Positions 1-8,576 of a DNA stretch of 64,000 nt are shown here, piece by piece. The notes beneath the pieces were generated by a model. It searched no databases, was not told the origin of the DNA, and saw nothing but the letters and a program-made list of their open reading frames with translations. How positions within the stretch are numbered: the stretch's first letter is position 1; each line of letters begins with the position of its first letter. Origin of the DNA: Halobacillus shinanisalinarum (lineage in GTDB: Bacteria; Bacillota; Bacilli; Bacillales; Halobacillaceae); the NCBI RefSeq assembly GCF_022919835.1, contig NZ_CP095074.1, positions 868,001 to 932,000 of the forward strand. Direction: 5' to 3'. A program made the translations under genes and the position numbers.

Positions 1-402
1 TGAGAATTTGTTACCCTCTTCCCGACTTCTGGGCAGAAAAAATAACAATGATATAACAATCATTACACTTCCAAATATTAATGCAAAATTATCCGTTTGA
101 AAAAATTGATTAAGCCATGACCCGAAGATTCCTCCTGGAATACTCCCAATCAACAGGAGTAATCCTGCCTTCAAGTCTACTCGTTTATGCTTAATATACG
201 ACAACGTTGATGAAAGTCCTGTGAAAATCATTACAACTAGTGAAATCCCTACAATCTTCTGTGGCGTGACCCAATCAAACATATGATGGTGATCACCTAA
301 GAATAAAAGAGCAGGCACTAATATAGACCCTCCGCCTAATCCTGCTACGCTTCCAACAAAAGATGCTAAAAATCCGATTACTAAAGCAATTACGATAAAC
401 AT
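1..402 (-). CDS. TSUP (TauE/SafE) family permease, N-terminal part
   Basis: The gene runs off the left edge; only the first 134 codons are present, starting at the ATG at 402. The product begins MFIVIALVIGFLASFVGSVA and continues with a glycine-rich GLGGGSILVPALLF stretch, typical of the first helices of TSUP (TauE/SafE) anion permeases. Further hydrophobic helices follow around residues 50-70, 78-92 and 105-120. Members export sulfite, sulfonates or other organic anions; the substrate cannot be told from this fragment. It reads away from the decayed region to its right. Family assignment is firm, function is not. Confidence 0.8.
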   Translation of the reverse strand, partial: MFIVIALVIGFLASFVGSVAGLGGGSILVPALLFLGDHHHMFDWVTPQKIVGISLVVMIFTGLSSTLSYIKHKRVDLKAGLLLLIGSIPGGIFGSWLNQFFQTDNFALIFGSVMIVISLLFFLPRSREEGNKFS

Positions 403-1212
403 GGACAACCTTCTATCTGTATTAGAGATAATATTATAGTATCACGTTTTCTATGACGAAAACATGATTAGAAAGAGAATCCAACTCTTCAAGTGGTCAT
501 AAAGAGAAATTAAGGCTCGTTTAGTGAAGATTGTTGTTGTATATGAAGACCGCAAAAGGAAATATGCTCGCCTTTCCTCAGGGGGCTTGCATAGTTCCCT
601 CTGCTACCTGTTGATCCGTCCTTTTATAAAGGTAAATAAATTACTTTAAATAGCAATAAACTCCTAGAAAATAGCCGAAATTAAAAAACCTCACAGATGT
701 CAAACCTCCGTGCGGTATTGGTTCTTTTATTAGCCAATGAAACCTTCCATCTCGAATTTGAATAATGTTGAATTTTAATCTGTATTGTTTATTTGCTAAA
801 TACCTACCTCAAGCGATTTTAGAAAAAAACGCTTTTAAATAAGGCTCATCACCAAAACCTATGGTTGGATCCAGCGGCCCATGCAGATAATCTAGCTAGC
901 TATGGTGGCTTTTCCGCTGTTGTTTGTGTGCTTAAGGGAGCGACTGTCTTTTATACATAGCCCCATCACAATAATGAAGAAGCCTATGATTCAGGAAAGT
1001 TAGGAGCGAAAGAAGGCTTAAAGTGAGCGATAAGCGCTGAAAACACACATATAACCCTCGTTATCGTGTTTTTGTTCTGTATAGCAGGTTACAGTTTTTC
1101 ATTTATTTGGTTCATTACCATAATTACCTTCTAATGTCAGCCTTAGATTTTAATGAAGAGCCTTAAATAAAATCAAACTTCTTCAATCTAGGGGAGCACA
1201 AACAGGGCATAA
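403..1212. other. Gene-poor decayed stretch
   Basis: There is no intact gene in this 0.8 kb. A plus-strand frame at about 841-960 encodes a protein-like stretch (ASYGGFSAVVCVLKGATVFY), stops at a TAG at 958-960, and stays protein-like for about 20 codons before a further TGA. It may be a relic of an unidentified gene. Nothing else could be supported. Confidence 0.3.
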
Positions 1213-1353
1213 AACATTCACCCGCTGGTTCTTGGTAAAGGGCGCCGCTTGCTTCCTGAAGATAGCACTGTTGCGCACCTCAATCTGACCGACTCTGTAA
1301 CCACGGATACCGGTGTCATCATTGCGACGTATCGGTCAGCCTCAGAGCAATAA
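1213..1353 (+). pseudogene. C-terminal relic of a RibD-C/dihydrofolate reductase-like protein
   Basis: The frame has no start codon and encodes a 46-residue tail containing LGKGRRLLPEDSTVAHLNL and then TDTGVIIATYRSA. This matches the usual end of RibD C-terminal domain proteins of the YyaP/YwjB type (G-x-G-K-R-L-F-P, then T-x-T-G-V-V-I-L-T-Y). The rest of the gene is missing. A perfect stem-loop terminator still sits 27 bases after the stop, as expected for the end of a real transcription unit. Identification is from motif memory only. Confidence 0.5.
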
Positions 1354-1380
1354 TTATCGGCTCGGATAACGTCTTCCAAG

Positions 1381-1415
1381 TACAAACCACTCATTGAACG
1401 GTGGTTTGTATTTTT
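1381..1415 (+). terminator. Terminator after the RibD-C relic
   Basis: A perfect 10-bp stem TACAAACCAC/GTGGTTTGTA with a 10-nt loop is followed directly by TTTTT on the plus strand. Confidence 0.75.
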
Positions 1416-1482
1416 CATGCTTCTAAGTTCTTCACTAGATTTTTCTTATTCAATTAATTGGTGGCCCTATACATTAAGAAAA

Positions 1483-1510
1483 CGCAATTCTTTGCTCCAG
1501 AATTGCGCCC
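1483..1510. repeat. GCGCC hairpin repeat, copy A
   Basis: The 8-bp perfect stem CGCAATTC/GAATTGCG has a 9-nt loop and is followed by CCC. It is one of seven related hairpins in the first 11.2 kb that share a TTATTCC-like loop and end in GCGCCC. Confidence 0.6.
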
Positions 1511-1634
1511 TTCGTATTTGTTTTTTAGAAATAACTTTTTCCATCCCCTCACACATTTTATTACCGTATCACCTGAATTTTTATAAAACATTTCTTCTGG
1601 TGTTAATTATTTCGATTGGTTATGATTCGTAAAC

Positions 1635-2516
1635 TCATGAGCCTGATGTAATACCAAATAGCTTCTGTTTTAACAGACGTCCGGTTGGTGTATCTGCCAG
1701 ACCGCCCTCACCCGTCTCACGCAAACTTGATGGCATTTGTTTGCCAATCCGGTACATCGCGCCAATGACTTCATCACACGGGATCGTGCTCGTTACACCG
1801 GCGAGTGCCATGTCCGCCGATACAATCGCAAGTGATGATCCGCCTGCATTCCGTTTCACACAGGGCACCTCAACAAGACCAGCGACCGGATCACAAACAA
1901 GGCCGAGCATATTTTTCAGAGTCATGGCAAAGGCGTCAGCGGATTGTTGTGGTGTGCCACCCGCCATCTCCACGATTGCTGCAGATGCCATCGCTCCTGC
2001 CGATCCCACTTCTGCCTGACACCCCCCGGCAGCTCCGGAAATAAACGCGTTATTGGCAACGACAAATCCGAATGCACCGGATGTAAACAAGTAGCGCACC
2101 ATCTGTTCACGGCTAGGATTCAACTGATTCTTGACCGCAAATAATGTTCCCGGTACACAGCCTGCACTACCTGCTGTCGGTGTTGCACAAATTGTTCCCA
2201 TGGCAGCGTTGACTTCATTAGTGCCCATTGCTTTACTGACAGCATCCATCATGAGATTGCCAGATAACGGTGTGTTTTCTTTCATGTATTCCTGGACTTT
2301 GACCGCATCTCCACCGGTCAGACCGGTAACAGACACAACACCTTTAAGACTGTCTTCTATAGCTTTTTCCATCACATCAAGGTTCTTCTCCATCTCGGAA
2401 AACACTTCTTCCCGTGTTTTCTCCTTTACTTCCATCTCCTGTCGTATCATAACTTCAGAGATTAATATATTTTCCTTTTCAGCGACTTCTACTAATTCAG
2501 CAACTGTACGAAACAT
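1635..2516 (-). CDS. sdaAA: L-serine dehydratase, alpha subunit
   Basis: This is the catalytic subunit of the two-part iron-sulfur L-serine deaminase, which converts serine to pyruvate and ammonia. The cysteines expected to hold the 4Fe-4S cluster are visible in ICATPTAGSAGC, GLVCDP and VEVPCVKR. The glycine/alanine-rich core AAMGTICATPTAGSAG is diagnostic. I start at the ATG giving MFRTVAELVE, because the longer frame places the AGAGGAG ribosome binding site inside the coding region. The length of 293 residues is normal for the alpha subunit. It lies 152 bases downstream of sdaAB in the same orientation and probably belongs to one transcript with it and the permease upstream. Confidence 0.93.
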   Translation of the reverse strand: MFRTVAELVEVAEKENILISEVMIRQEMEVKEKTREEVFSEMEKNLDVMEKAIEDSLKGVVSVTGLTGGDAVKVQEYMKENTPLSGNLMMDAVSKAMGTNEVNAAMGTICATPTAGSAGCVPGTLFAVKNQLNPSREQMVRYLFTSGAFGFVVANNAFISGAAGGCQAEVGSAGAMASAAIVEMAGGTPQQSADAFAMTLKNMLGLVCDPVAGLVEVPCVKRNAGGSSLAIVSADMALAGVTSTIPCDEVIGAMYRIGKQMPSSLRETGEGGLADTPTGRLLKQKLFGITSGS

Positions 2517-2668
2517 GTTATTGACTCCTCTTCTGAAATACATTTACGATTTCGCAAAAGCCTCAGACGTTATTAATGATACACAACCTTGCCTGACTAT
2601 TGCATAATTTGAGACCATTTGCGCACGATTTGATGACCTTCACATGTGTCATTCCTTATTCAAATACT

Positions 2669-3331
2669 TTAACTGACAATCTTGGCAATCTGCTCAATAT
2701 GATCAGCGTCTTCCATTTCCTTCAAAACACTGTCATGCACATTCTGATCCACTTCAATGACCATTAATGCCTCTGTGCCTACATCTTTCCGGTTCACTTC
2801 CATATGACCAATATTGATTTCATGTTTGGCTAAAATTTTTGTGATAGATGCAATCGCACCGAACCGGTCGTTGTGCATGATCAGAATGGCAGGGTGATTG
2901 CCGGACAGACGCAATTCAAATCCGTTTAGTTCCGTAATTTCAACCTTACCGCCACCAATCGAAATACCGATCAGCTCGAGCTGATCCGTGTCATTGCCGA
3001 TAATCAGCCTTGCTGTGTTCGGGTGATCAACACCGGCATTGTCCTCAATAAATTCAATATCGAGCCCCCGCTCTCGAGCGATCTCCAGTGCCTGTTTCAT
3101 CTTTGAATCATCCGTTTCGAACCCAAGCAGACCACCTGCTAGAGCAAAGTCTGTTCCATGACCCTTATATGTTTTTGCAAATGATTCATATAAATAGATA
3201 CGCGCCCATTTCGGTTCTTTCCCAAATAAATTCCGTGCTGCTTTTCCAATTCGTGCAGCACCCGCTGTATGTGAGCTTGATGGACCGACCATGACCGGTC
3301 CGATAATGTCAAATACTGAATTAAATTTCAC
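2669..3331 (-). CDS. sdaAB: L-serine dehydratase, beta subunit
   Basis: The N-terminal part carries the family signature MVGPSSSHTAGAARIG, and the C-terminal 75 residues form an ACT domain (SGNHPAILIMHNDRFGAIAS onwards), usually a regulatory ligand-binding module. It pairs with SdaAA to deaminate serine. The GTG at 3331 is the best start: AAGAGGTG lies about 8 bases upstream, whereas the earlier in-frame GTG at 3340 overlaps that ribosome binding site. The length of about 220 residues is typical. The permease gene ends 75 bases upstream. Confidence 0.93.
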   Translation of the reverse strand: MKFNSVFDIIGPVMVGPSSSHTAGAARIGKAARNLFGKEPKWARIYLYESFAKTYKGHGTDFALAGGLLGFETDDSKMKQALEIARERGLDIEFIEDNAGVDHPNTARLIIGNDTDQLELIGISIGGGKVEITELNGFELRLSGNHPAILIMHNDRFGAIASITKILAKHEINIGHMEVNRKDVGTEALMVIEVDQNVHDSVLKEMEDADHIEQIAKIVS

Positions 3332-3406
3332 GACGCTCACCTCTTAAATTTTTATATTAAACAAGTACATTTCATTATTTATTTCTTACAACATGGTATA
3401 TGATAC

Positions 3407-4444
3407 TTAGGTTGACTCTGCTTTCTCATTTACTTCAATGAGCTGATCTACTCGACGGATTTTATAGTTTTTAAATATATATGACCCAATGAAGCCCCAT
3501 AGTGCACTGAAGACTGCACATAAAGCTGCGACAATAGTTACCTTGATCGGATCATTAAACCCATACATAACTGCAAATCCTGCAATTGGTGTGGCCGTTC
3601 CAGTCGCTCCATTCACTAATCCTGATAATGCAATAAAAATTCCTGACGTTGCACCACCAAGAAAATTAGTAACATAAACAGGAATTGGGTTGGCAGAAAT
3701 AATATCTACTTGTGACAATGGTTCAATTGCAACTGAAATGGTCGTTTTCCGATCTCCAAACTTCATGCGATGGAAAAAGACAAAATTCAAAAAGGATGAA
3801 CCAAATACAGCTAACGCACCAATCGCCATCGGCTCACCTGTTAAACCTAACATAGCAGTCAAAGCCATGGAACTTAAAGGAGCTGTAGCTACAACAGTGA
3901 TAACACCACCTAAAATAATTCCCATAACAATAGGACTCGCATCGGTTATTTGTGTAATAATTCCACCGATATTAAGTAGTGTAGCGTCGACAATTGGATC
4001 AGCGTAAACCGCTAATAAACGGACAAGTGGAGCTGCCACAATAATTGTAACAATTAAATCAAGTCCATTAGGCACCTTTGCCTCGATTTTCTTGACGACA
4101 AATGACATTAAATAACCTGCTAAAAATCCTGGTAAAAGTCCTAAACCTGCACAGGAGACACCAAGCATTAAAGCATAAACAGGTGAAACACCCATAGCTA
4201 GTGCAACAAGGGCAGCCGCAGCAACTCCGCCCATACTACCAGCCGCATCCCCAACTTGACCTAAAAACTCAATATTTAATAAATCTCCCCCCACATAACG
4301 TTGAAATGCCTCAACTAAAAAAGTGGCAATGGCTGCACTTGCTAGTGCCCCCATTGCTTTCATCCCTCTAGGTGCTTTGTAGCTAAAAAGGGTAAAAAAA
4401 GCTAGTACAATGAGTAATAGGACTGTTCCTTTGATAATTTCCAT
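3407..4444 (-). CDS. PTS_EIIC_2-type membrane permease next to serine dehydratase
   Basis: The 345-residue product is nearly all membrane: about nine hydrophobic segments, with small-residue-rich stretches such as GGVAAAALVALAMGVSPVYA and GATGTATPIAGFAVMYGF. It resembles the PTS_EIIC_2 family (IIC-like permeases without recognisable IIA/IIB partners). No EIIB cysteine or HPr-binding module is encoded nearby. The gene sits between a YheO/DauR-type regulator and sdaAB-sdaAA, so a role in uptake of serine or a related substrate is a reasonable inference. The ribosome binding site is GGGAGAG before the ATG. Family call is moderate; substrate is a guess. Confidence 0.75.
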   Translation of the reverse strand: MEIIKGTVLLLIVLAFFTLFSYKAPRGMKAMGALASAAIATFLVEAFQRYVGGDLLNIEFLGQVGDAAGSMGGVAAAALVALAMGVSPVYALMLGVSCAGLGLLPGFLAGYLMSFVVKKIEAKVPNGLDLIVTIIVAAPLVRLLAVYADPIVDATLLNIGGIITQITDASPIVMGIILGGVITVVATAPLSSMALTAMLGLTGEPMAIGALAVFGSSFLNFVFFHRMKFGDRKTTISVAIEPLSQVDIISANPIPVYVTNFLGGATSGIFIALSGLVNGATGTATPIAGFAVMYGFNDPIKVTIVAALCAVFSALWGFIGSYIFKNYKIRRVDQLIEVNEKAEST

Positions 4445-4495
4445 GATGTTCTCTCCCTCGATGGTTTGTGTACGTTGTCATGTTGATGAACTTTT

Positions 4496-5188
4496 TTAGC
4501 GTACATTTTCATTTTCGTTAACTTTGTATTCATTCATTGAGCGAACCTTGTTCAAGTAATTGTAAACGGTGAATTTAGAAACCCCTAGGACATGGGCAAC
4601 ATATTCTGTTGCTCCTTTAATCAAAAATGTCCCCTTTTCATCTAACTCACCGACACAATGCACTTTTTCTTCCATCGTCATCTGTATAGGTGCTTTATTG
4701 TAACGACTAATCACTTGATCAACCATATCTTGAATAACATCATGAACAGACTTGAAAAACGTTTCTGATATGTGTTTCGTCTGTTTATCTTCCTGAAAGT
4801 CAATAAAATGTTCGATTTCACCACCCATTTCCATCAGAAGACTAATATCGTAATTCGTACAAAGAGCACCAATAATTTTGTTGTCTTCATCTCTCAAAAA
4901 AACAGTAGTCGATTTCATAATCTGCCCTTTAGACGACTGTGTCCGATAACCAGGGATATCTTTAATATCTTCATGGTTTTTTCTTAATTCGTTTAACACT
5001 AAATCTGTAATGGGGGAACCGATTTCTCTTGAAGTGACATTCCCTGCAATATGGATTAATGATCGTTGTAAATCTGAAAAATCATGAACAACTACTTCAC
5101 ACCTTGGTCCAAACATGTTGACCATCATATCTGCTGTTCTAATCGCATGATCAAAAATCAATCTATTTTTTTCTCCTATTTTAATCAC
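4496..5188 (-). CDS. YheO/DauR-type PAS-HTH transcriptional regulator
   Basis: The first 120 residues match the YheO-like PAS domain (FGPRCEVVVHDFSDLQRS, then FLRDEDNKIIGALCTNYDIS). The C-terminus has a helix-turn-helix reading AEYVAHVLGVSKFTVYNYLN, typical of the DauR-like HTH. Members control D-amino-acid or amino-acid catabolism genes. It is first in line, 51 bases upstream of the permease and serine dehydratase genes and in the same orientation, so it is probably the local regulator. The length of 230 residues is normal. The effector is unknown. Confidence 0.85.
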   Translation of the reverse strand: MIKIGEKNRLIFDHAIRTADMMVNMFGPRCEVVVHDFSDLQRSLIHIAGNVTSREIGSPITDLVLNELRKNHEDIKDIPGYRTQSSKGQIMKSTTVFLRDEDNKIIGALCTNYDISLLMEMGGEIEHFIDFQEDKQTKHISETFFKSVHDVIQDMVDQVISRYNKAPIQMTMEEKVHCVGELDEKGTFLIKGATEYVAHVLGVSKFTVYNYLNKVRSMNEYKVNENENVR

Positions 5189-5515
5189 CCCTCTTATGTA
5201 ATCGTTTTCAATAAGACCAATTTGTATTCTATCATGATTTGATTATTGTTAAAACATTTTTTTAAAGGTTAAAAAAATTTTGTTGTTGTTTTGAAATAAG
5301 GTTTGATTAAAGATATTTTTCCATCCCATTTGACTGCATAAAGTTTTGGTTAAGTTTGATCATTTTTGTGCTGTAATCTTCAACTAAAATCTTCAACTAA
5401 AATGTCCTATTCATGCAAAAAAGGCGCAAATCCTTAATTCCGGAAATACGCCCCGTTTATGGAGTAGAACTCCCCTTTCTATGAATAATCTATTTTCAAA
5501 GGGGAGGATTAAAAA
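5189..5515. other. Intergenic region between the serine unit and a broken membrane gene
   Basis: This 327-bp AT-rich gap should hold the promoter of the minus-strand regulator. It contains one GCGCC hairpin repeat (5423-5454) and a CTAAAATCTTCAACTAAAAT tandem duplication near 5385-5402. No gene is supported. Confidence 0.5.
5423..5454. repeat. GCGCC hairpin repeat, copy B
   Basis: The imperfect stem GGCGCAAATCC/GGAAATACGCC surrounds a TTAATTC loop. It is the same family as copies A and C-G. Confidence 0.6.
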
Positions 5516-5914
5516 ATGCAAATTAAAATGAACACTAAAATACTTCTTAGACTTGCAATTCTTCTAGGTATAATCGGTTCATTTATTGGTGCCTACTACT
5601 GGTGAAATTTTCATATTCCAGACTTGTGGATGCCGAACACAAGAGAAAATCTTCTTAAACACCTTTACAGATAGACTGCTTATAGACAATTTGGAATGGC
5701 GTACTTACTATTATTTTTTGTCCCCGCTTCCCTTGGAATTATAGGTGCAATTTTCAAAAAAGCACACTTTTTATATTTGGCTTTCTTGCTAAGCCTGCCT
5801 GTAGGAGAATATATTGGATTTAAAGCTCATTCCATTAACTCCGTTCATTTTCCACTGTACTTTTATCTATCTTCGGCCATTCTTTTTTCAATAAATAAAA
5901 CACCGAAAAAATAA
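5516..5914 (+). pseudogene. Small multi-pass membrane protein with two in-frame stops
   Basis: GGGGAGGATTAAAAA precedes an ATG at 5516. One continuous frame of 133 codons to the TAA at 5912-5914 is interrupted by TGA at 5603 and TAG at 5672. The first block (MQIKMNTKILLRLAILLGII) is one helix. The middle block (residues 30-51) is soluble, with PDLWMPNTRENLL. The last block, after 5696, has two or three helices. All three blocks read as protein in the same frame, so these look like nonsense mutations rather than frameshifts. Family unrecognised. The 3' end overlaps the run-on end of the convergent glyoxalase-like gene. Confidence 0.6.
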
Positions 5915-6290
5915 AATTGCAACGTGATCCTGAAGAGGGTTAAAGAGACGCCTTGAATATTGACAAGCTTCCCGAATGGATCCCTTACAAAAAACCGCCG
6001 AACCTCCCATGGTTCCTCAACTGGTCCATACTCAATTGGAATCCCTGCTTTTTTTATACGAGTTAAAGCATCGTCAAAATCTTCAACTTCAATAGACAAA
6101 TTAGGCACAGGCCTCCCGGAACCCCCTGCGAGAGAAAACTGATTTGAGTATCCATTTTCTCATGCGAGCCGTAAGTCGCAATAAATCCCATGTCCATCAA
6201 TTGATCAAGTTCAAGTATTTCCTCGTAGAAGTACTTTGCTTTGGAAATGTCCTGCGTCTCAACATTGGCAACAATTCGCTTAACCTTCAT
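5863..6290 (-). pseudogene. VOC (glyoxalase-like) protein, frameshifted
   Basis: The N-terminal half starts at the ATG at 6290 (MKVKRIVANVETQDISKAKY) and the C-terminal half follows in another frame (PVPNLSIEVEDFDDALTRIK ... VRDPFGKLVNIQ). Together they make one vicinal-oxygen-chelate protein. Adding one base to the run of five C at 6122-6126 restores a continuous GGSGRPVPNLSIEV. After the normal VOC end (KLVNIQ) the frame runs about 28 residues further into the neighbouring gene, so the original stop may also be lost. Metal and substrate are unknown. Confidence 0.75.
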
Positions 6291-6339
6291 TTATCCTCCT
6301 TTTGGTTTATTCGATTAAATGACCCTTACACGCAAAATA

Positions 6340-6370
6340 GGCGCTGACTTTTATTCCGTTCTTGCGCCCT
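6340..6370. repeat. GCGCC hairpin repeat, copy C
   Basis: GGCGC/GCGCC stem with a TTATTCC loop. It is followed by a TCATGAAGACT segment also found after copy F. Confidence 0.55.
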
Positions 6371-6543
6371 TATCATGAAGACTCGGATTCAAGATAATCT
6401 TGCTCAAAGTAATTACCAAACTTCTATTGAGGATTTGTCCCTCCACTTTGCTTTAAAGTTACAAAGGAACAAGAAAACCATCAAAAAAGATCCCTACACT
6501 CGAGAATGAAAACTCCTGCATAATATGGACCGATTCAGAAAAA

Positions 6544-6578
6544 GCGCACTCTTATTACATTAGTACGCCTATGCGCCC
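6544..6578. repeat. GCGCC hairpin repeat, copy D
   Basis: GCGCA/TGCGC stem with a longer, diverged loop containing CTTATTACATTAG. It is the most degenerate member. Confidence 0.45.
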
Positions 6579-6691
6579 ATTTAAAGAATATTTTACGTAA
6601 TATTGGAAGTAAATTTATATAGGATTAATACTATTTTATTAAACTTAATTTGAATGTATAAAGACTACTTATGTAAGAAGGAGGCTATTTT

Positions 6692-7795
6692 ATGAAATTA
6701 AAATCTCTTGGTATTAGTATTGTTACCATCGCTATTACCGCTATCTTAATCACAACAAATTCTTTCAGTTCTCCCGTTCAAGGGAAAACAAATGAAAATG
6801 AAAAGCTGCAATTCAACGCTGATGGGAAGTATCGAATCGTACAGTTTAATGACATTCAAGATGATGAGGATATCGATCCCCGGACGATAGAATTAATGAA
6901 TACAGTGCTTGATGAGCAGAAGCCTGATTTGGCCATTTTAAATGGCGATATGCTTAACGCTGATCTGGAAACACCGGAGGAGGTGAAGCAAGCCATAAAA
7001 ACTATTGCCCAACCGATGGAAGATAGAGGGGTACAATGGGCGGTAACCTTCGGCAACCATGATGAGGACCATACACCGAAGACCGGGTTAGATGAAGAAG
7101 AAATGCTAGAAATCTATATGTCTTATGAACATAACGTCAATAAGCCCGGACCAAAAGATATTACCGGAACAGGAAATACAAACCTTGTTATCAATAATTC
7201 CAAAAATACAAAACCGGCATTTAATATTTGGCTGTTTGACAGCGGAAGATACGCACCCGAGGAAATTGCAGGGCAGGATTTCGAAGGTTATCAAACCTGG
7301 GATTGGCTCCGCCACGATCAGGTTCAGTGGTATACTGAAACTTCTAAAAAACTGGAGAAAACAATCGGACATAAGGTTCCTTCGTTAGCGTTCATGCATA
7401 TTCCTCTCCCGGAATTTGAATATATGTGGTATGCTAGCCCATCTGAAAGAACAGAAGAAAGCCATGCAAAAGCTGTGGAAAAACATAATATCAGAGGCGA
7501 AAAGAATGAGTGTGTTTGTACCGGTCCATTTAACAGCGGAATGTTTGCAGCTATGCTGGAGAGAGGCGACGTAAAAGGTGTGTTTTCTGGCCATGATCAC
7601 ATCAATACATATGTTGGTGACTATTATGGAATCAAATTAGGCTATGCAGGAAGCGTAGGATTTGGAGCCTATGGCCTTGGCGAGGAGGAAAATCACAGAT
7701 TACGTGGTGCCCGGGTGTTTAACTTAGATGAAAATACGAAGGATGGAATTGTTGACACCGAAATGGTTTTTGCGAAGGACTATGGAATACAGTAA
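6692..7795 (+). CDS. Secreted calcineurin-like metallophosphoesterase
   Basis: The 367-residue product has an N-terminal signal or anchor helix (residues 4-27) and then the metallophosphoesterase core. Visible motifs are NGDML (85-88), GNHDE (121-125), MHIP with His236, and GHDH (300-303). The first motif reads FNDIQ (52-56), where the classical D-x-H would be expected, so one metal ligand differs. It resembles the Dcr2-like, single-domain phosphoesterases exported by Bacillaceae; the substrate is unknown. AGAAGGAGG lies at ideal distance from the ATG, and a strong terminator follows 58 bases after the stop, so it is monocistronic. Confidence 0.88.
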   Translation: MKLKSLGISIVTIAITAILITTNSFSSPVQGKTNENEKLQFNADGKYRIVQFNDIQDDEDIDPRTIELMNTVLDEQKPDLAILNGDMLNADLETPEEVKQAIKTIAQPMEDRGVQWAVTFGNHDEDHTPKTGLDEEEMLEIYMSYEHNVNKPGPKDITGTGNTNLVINNSKNTKPAFNIWLFDSGRYAPEEIAGQDFEGYQTWDWLRHDQVQWYTETSKKLEKTIGHKVPSLAFMHIPLPEFEYMWYASPSERTEESHAKAVEKHNIRGEKNECVCTGPFNSGMFAAMLERGDVKGVFSGHDHINTYVGDYYGIKLGYAGSVGFGAYGLGEEENHRLRGARVFNLDENTKDGIVDTEMVFAKDYGIQ

Positions 7796-7853
7796 AAAAG
7801 GATTAACTGCAGTTATACTGTTAATAGATTAGCAAAAGAATATTATAGGATAA

Positions 7854-7886
7854 GCCACCCTGTCAAAAGTAACGGGTGGCTTTTTT
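7854..7886 (+). terminator. Terminator of the metallophosphoesterase gene
   Basis: GCCACCC/GGGTGGC stem with a 13-nt loop, followed by TTTTTT. Confidence 0.85.
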
Positions 7887-8000
7887 GTATCTGGTTCTAT
7901 CCATCTCATTTACAGCAGAGCAGTATTCATATACTTAAATGCTATTCTATTTACTTTCTAAAAGTCCTTCCCTTATTTTATTAAATGGCCCTAAAAAGGA

Positions 8001-8024
8001 CGCGTTATTCGATAAGCGCGCCCC
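8001..8024. repeat. GCGCC hairpin repeat, copy E
   Basis: CGCGTTAT/ATAAGCGCG stem with a TTCG loop. It is preceded by TTAAATGGCCC, a segment also seen near 11630, which suggests the full element is about 60 bp. Confidence 0.6.
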
Positions 8025-8068
8025 TTTAATGGAATAAGATTATGTTAAAGCAATCAGTATTAGCCGTC

Positions 8069-8479
8069 TTATTCAACAAGCCTTTTAATATTTTGTATAT
8101 CCTTCTCGCTCATTTGAGACTGTAAGCTATCATTAATCAGCATTTGCATCTCATGAATGACTTGTTCTCCTTTTTTCATGAGAAAGATATCAACAGATCG
8201 TTTATCACTTGCATCCGTTTGGCGTTCAACTAACGACTCGCCTCGATGTTGTTCCAGTCTTGTAACTAAGCGTGATAGAGCACTATGACTAAGGCCCACT
8301 TTTGGAACTAAATCTGATAACCTCATCTTCTTTTGCTCTGATTTTGCCAAGATATACATAAGGTAAAATTCTTTAATTCCTAAATGGAATTGATCTTGAA
8401 GTGTATAATCCATTGCTTTCAGTATACGGTCGTGATATTTCGTCAGATTAATCCAAGCATTAAACAACTCATTATTCAT
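8069..8479 (-). CDS. MarR-family transcriptional regulator
   Basis: The 136-residue product has the MarR layout: an N-terminal dimerisation helix, a winged helix-turn-helix (LSDLVPKVGLSHSALSRLVT) and a wing ending SDKRSVDIFLMKKGE. It is transcribed divergently from the Old Yellow Enzyme gene with 97 bases between the starts, the usual arrangement for a MarR repressor of an oxidoreductase responding to electrophiles. No cysteine is visible, so a thiol switch is unlikely. The effector is unknown. Confidence 0.9.
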   Translation of the reverse strand: MNNELFNAWINLTKYHDRILKAMDYTLQDQFHLGIKEFYLMYILAKSEQKKMRLSDLVPKVGLSHSALSRLVTRLEQHRGESLVERQTDASDKRSVDIFLMKKGEQVIHEMQMLINDSLQSQMSEKDIQNIKRLVE

Positions 8480-8506
8480 GATAATAATCCTTTCCAGCCC
8501 TTTTTA

Positions 8507-8536
8507 TTGACATCATTATATCACAAGTTATATTAT
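8507..8536 (+). promoter_or_regulatory. Sigma-A-type promoter for the Old Yellow Enzyme gene
   Basis: TTGACA (8507-8512) and TATTAT (8531-8536) are separated by 18 bases, about 40 bases before the start codon. A MarR site could overlap it, but no clear palindrome was found. Confidence 0.55.
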
Positions 8537-8576
8537 ATGCATGCGCAAACAAATAAAAAGGGAGGAGTTTCCCGTT

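Larger units (their letters stand above)
6291..6691. other. Intergenic region with two GCGCC hairpins
   Basis: The 400-bp gap contains hairpin copies C (6340-6370) and D (6544-6578), and then an AT-rich promoter-like stretch before the metallophosphoesterase gene. No coding sequence is supported. Confidence 0.5.

Noticed and set aside
1417..1632. 71-codon plus-strand frame after the RibD-C terminator
   Set aside because: No ribosome binding site, overlaps hairpin repeat A, and composition is AT-driven rather than protein-like.
5603..5605. Possible selenocysteine TGA in the membrane gene at 5516
   Set aside because: No plausible recoding hairpin follows, the context (after YYW) is not a redox motif, and a second stop (TAG) interrupts the same frame.
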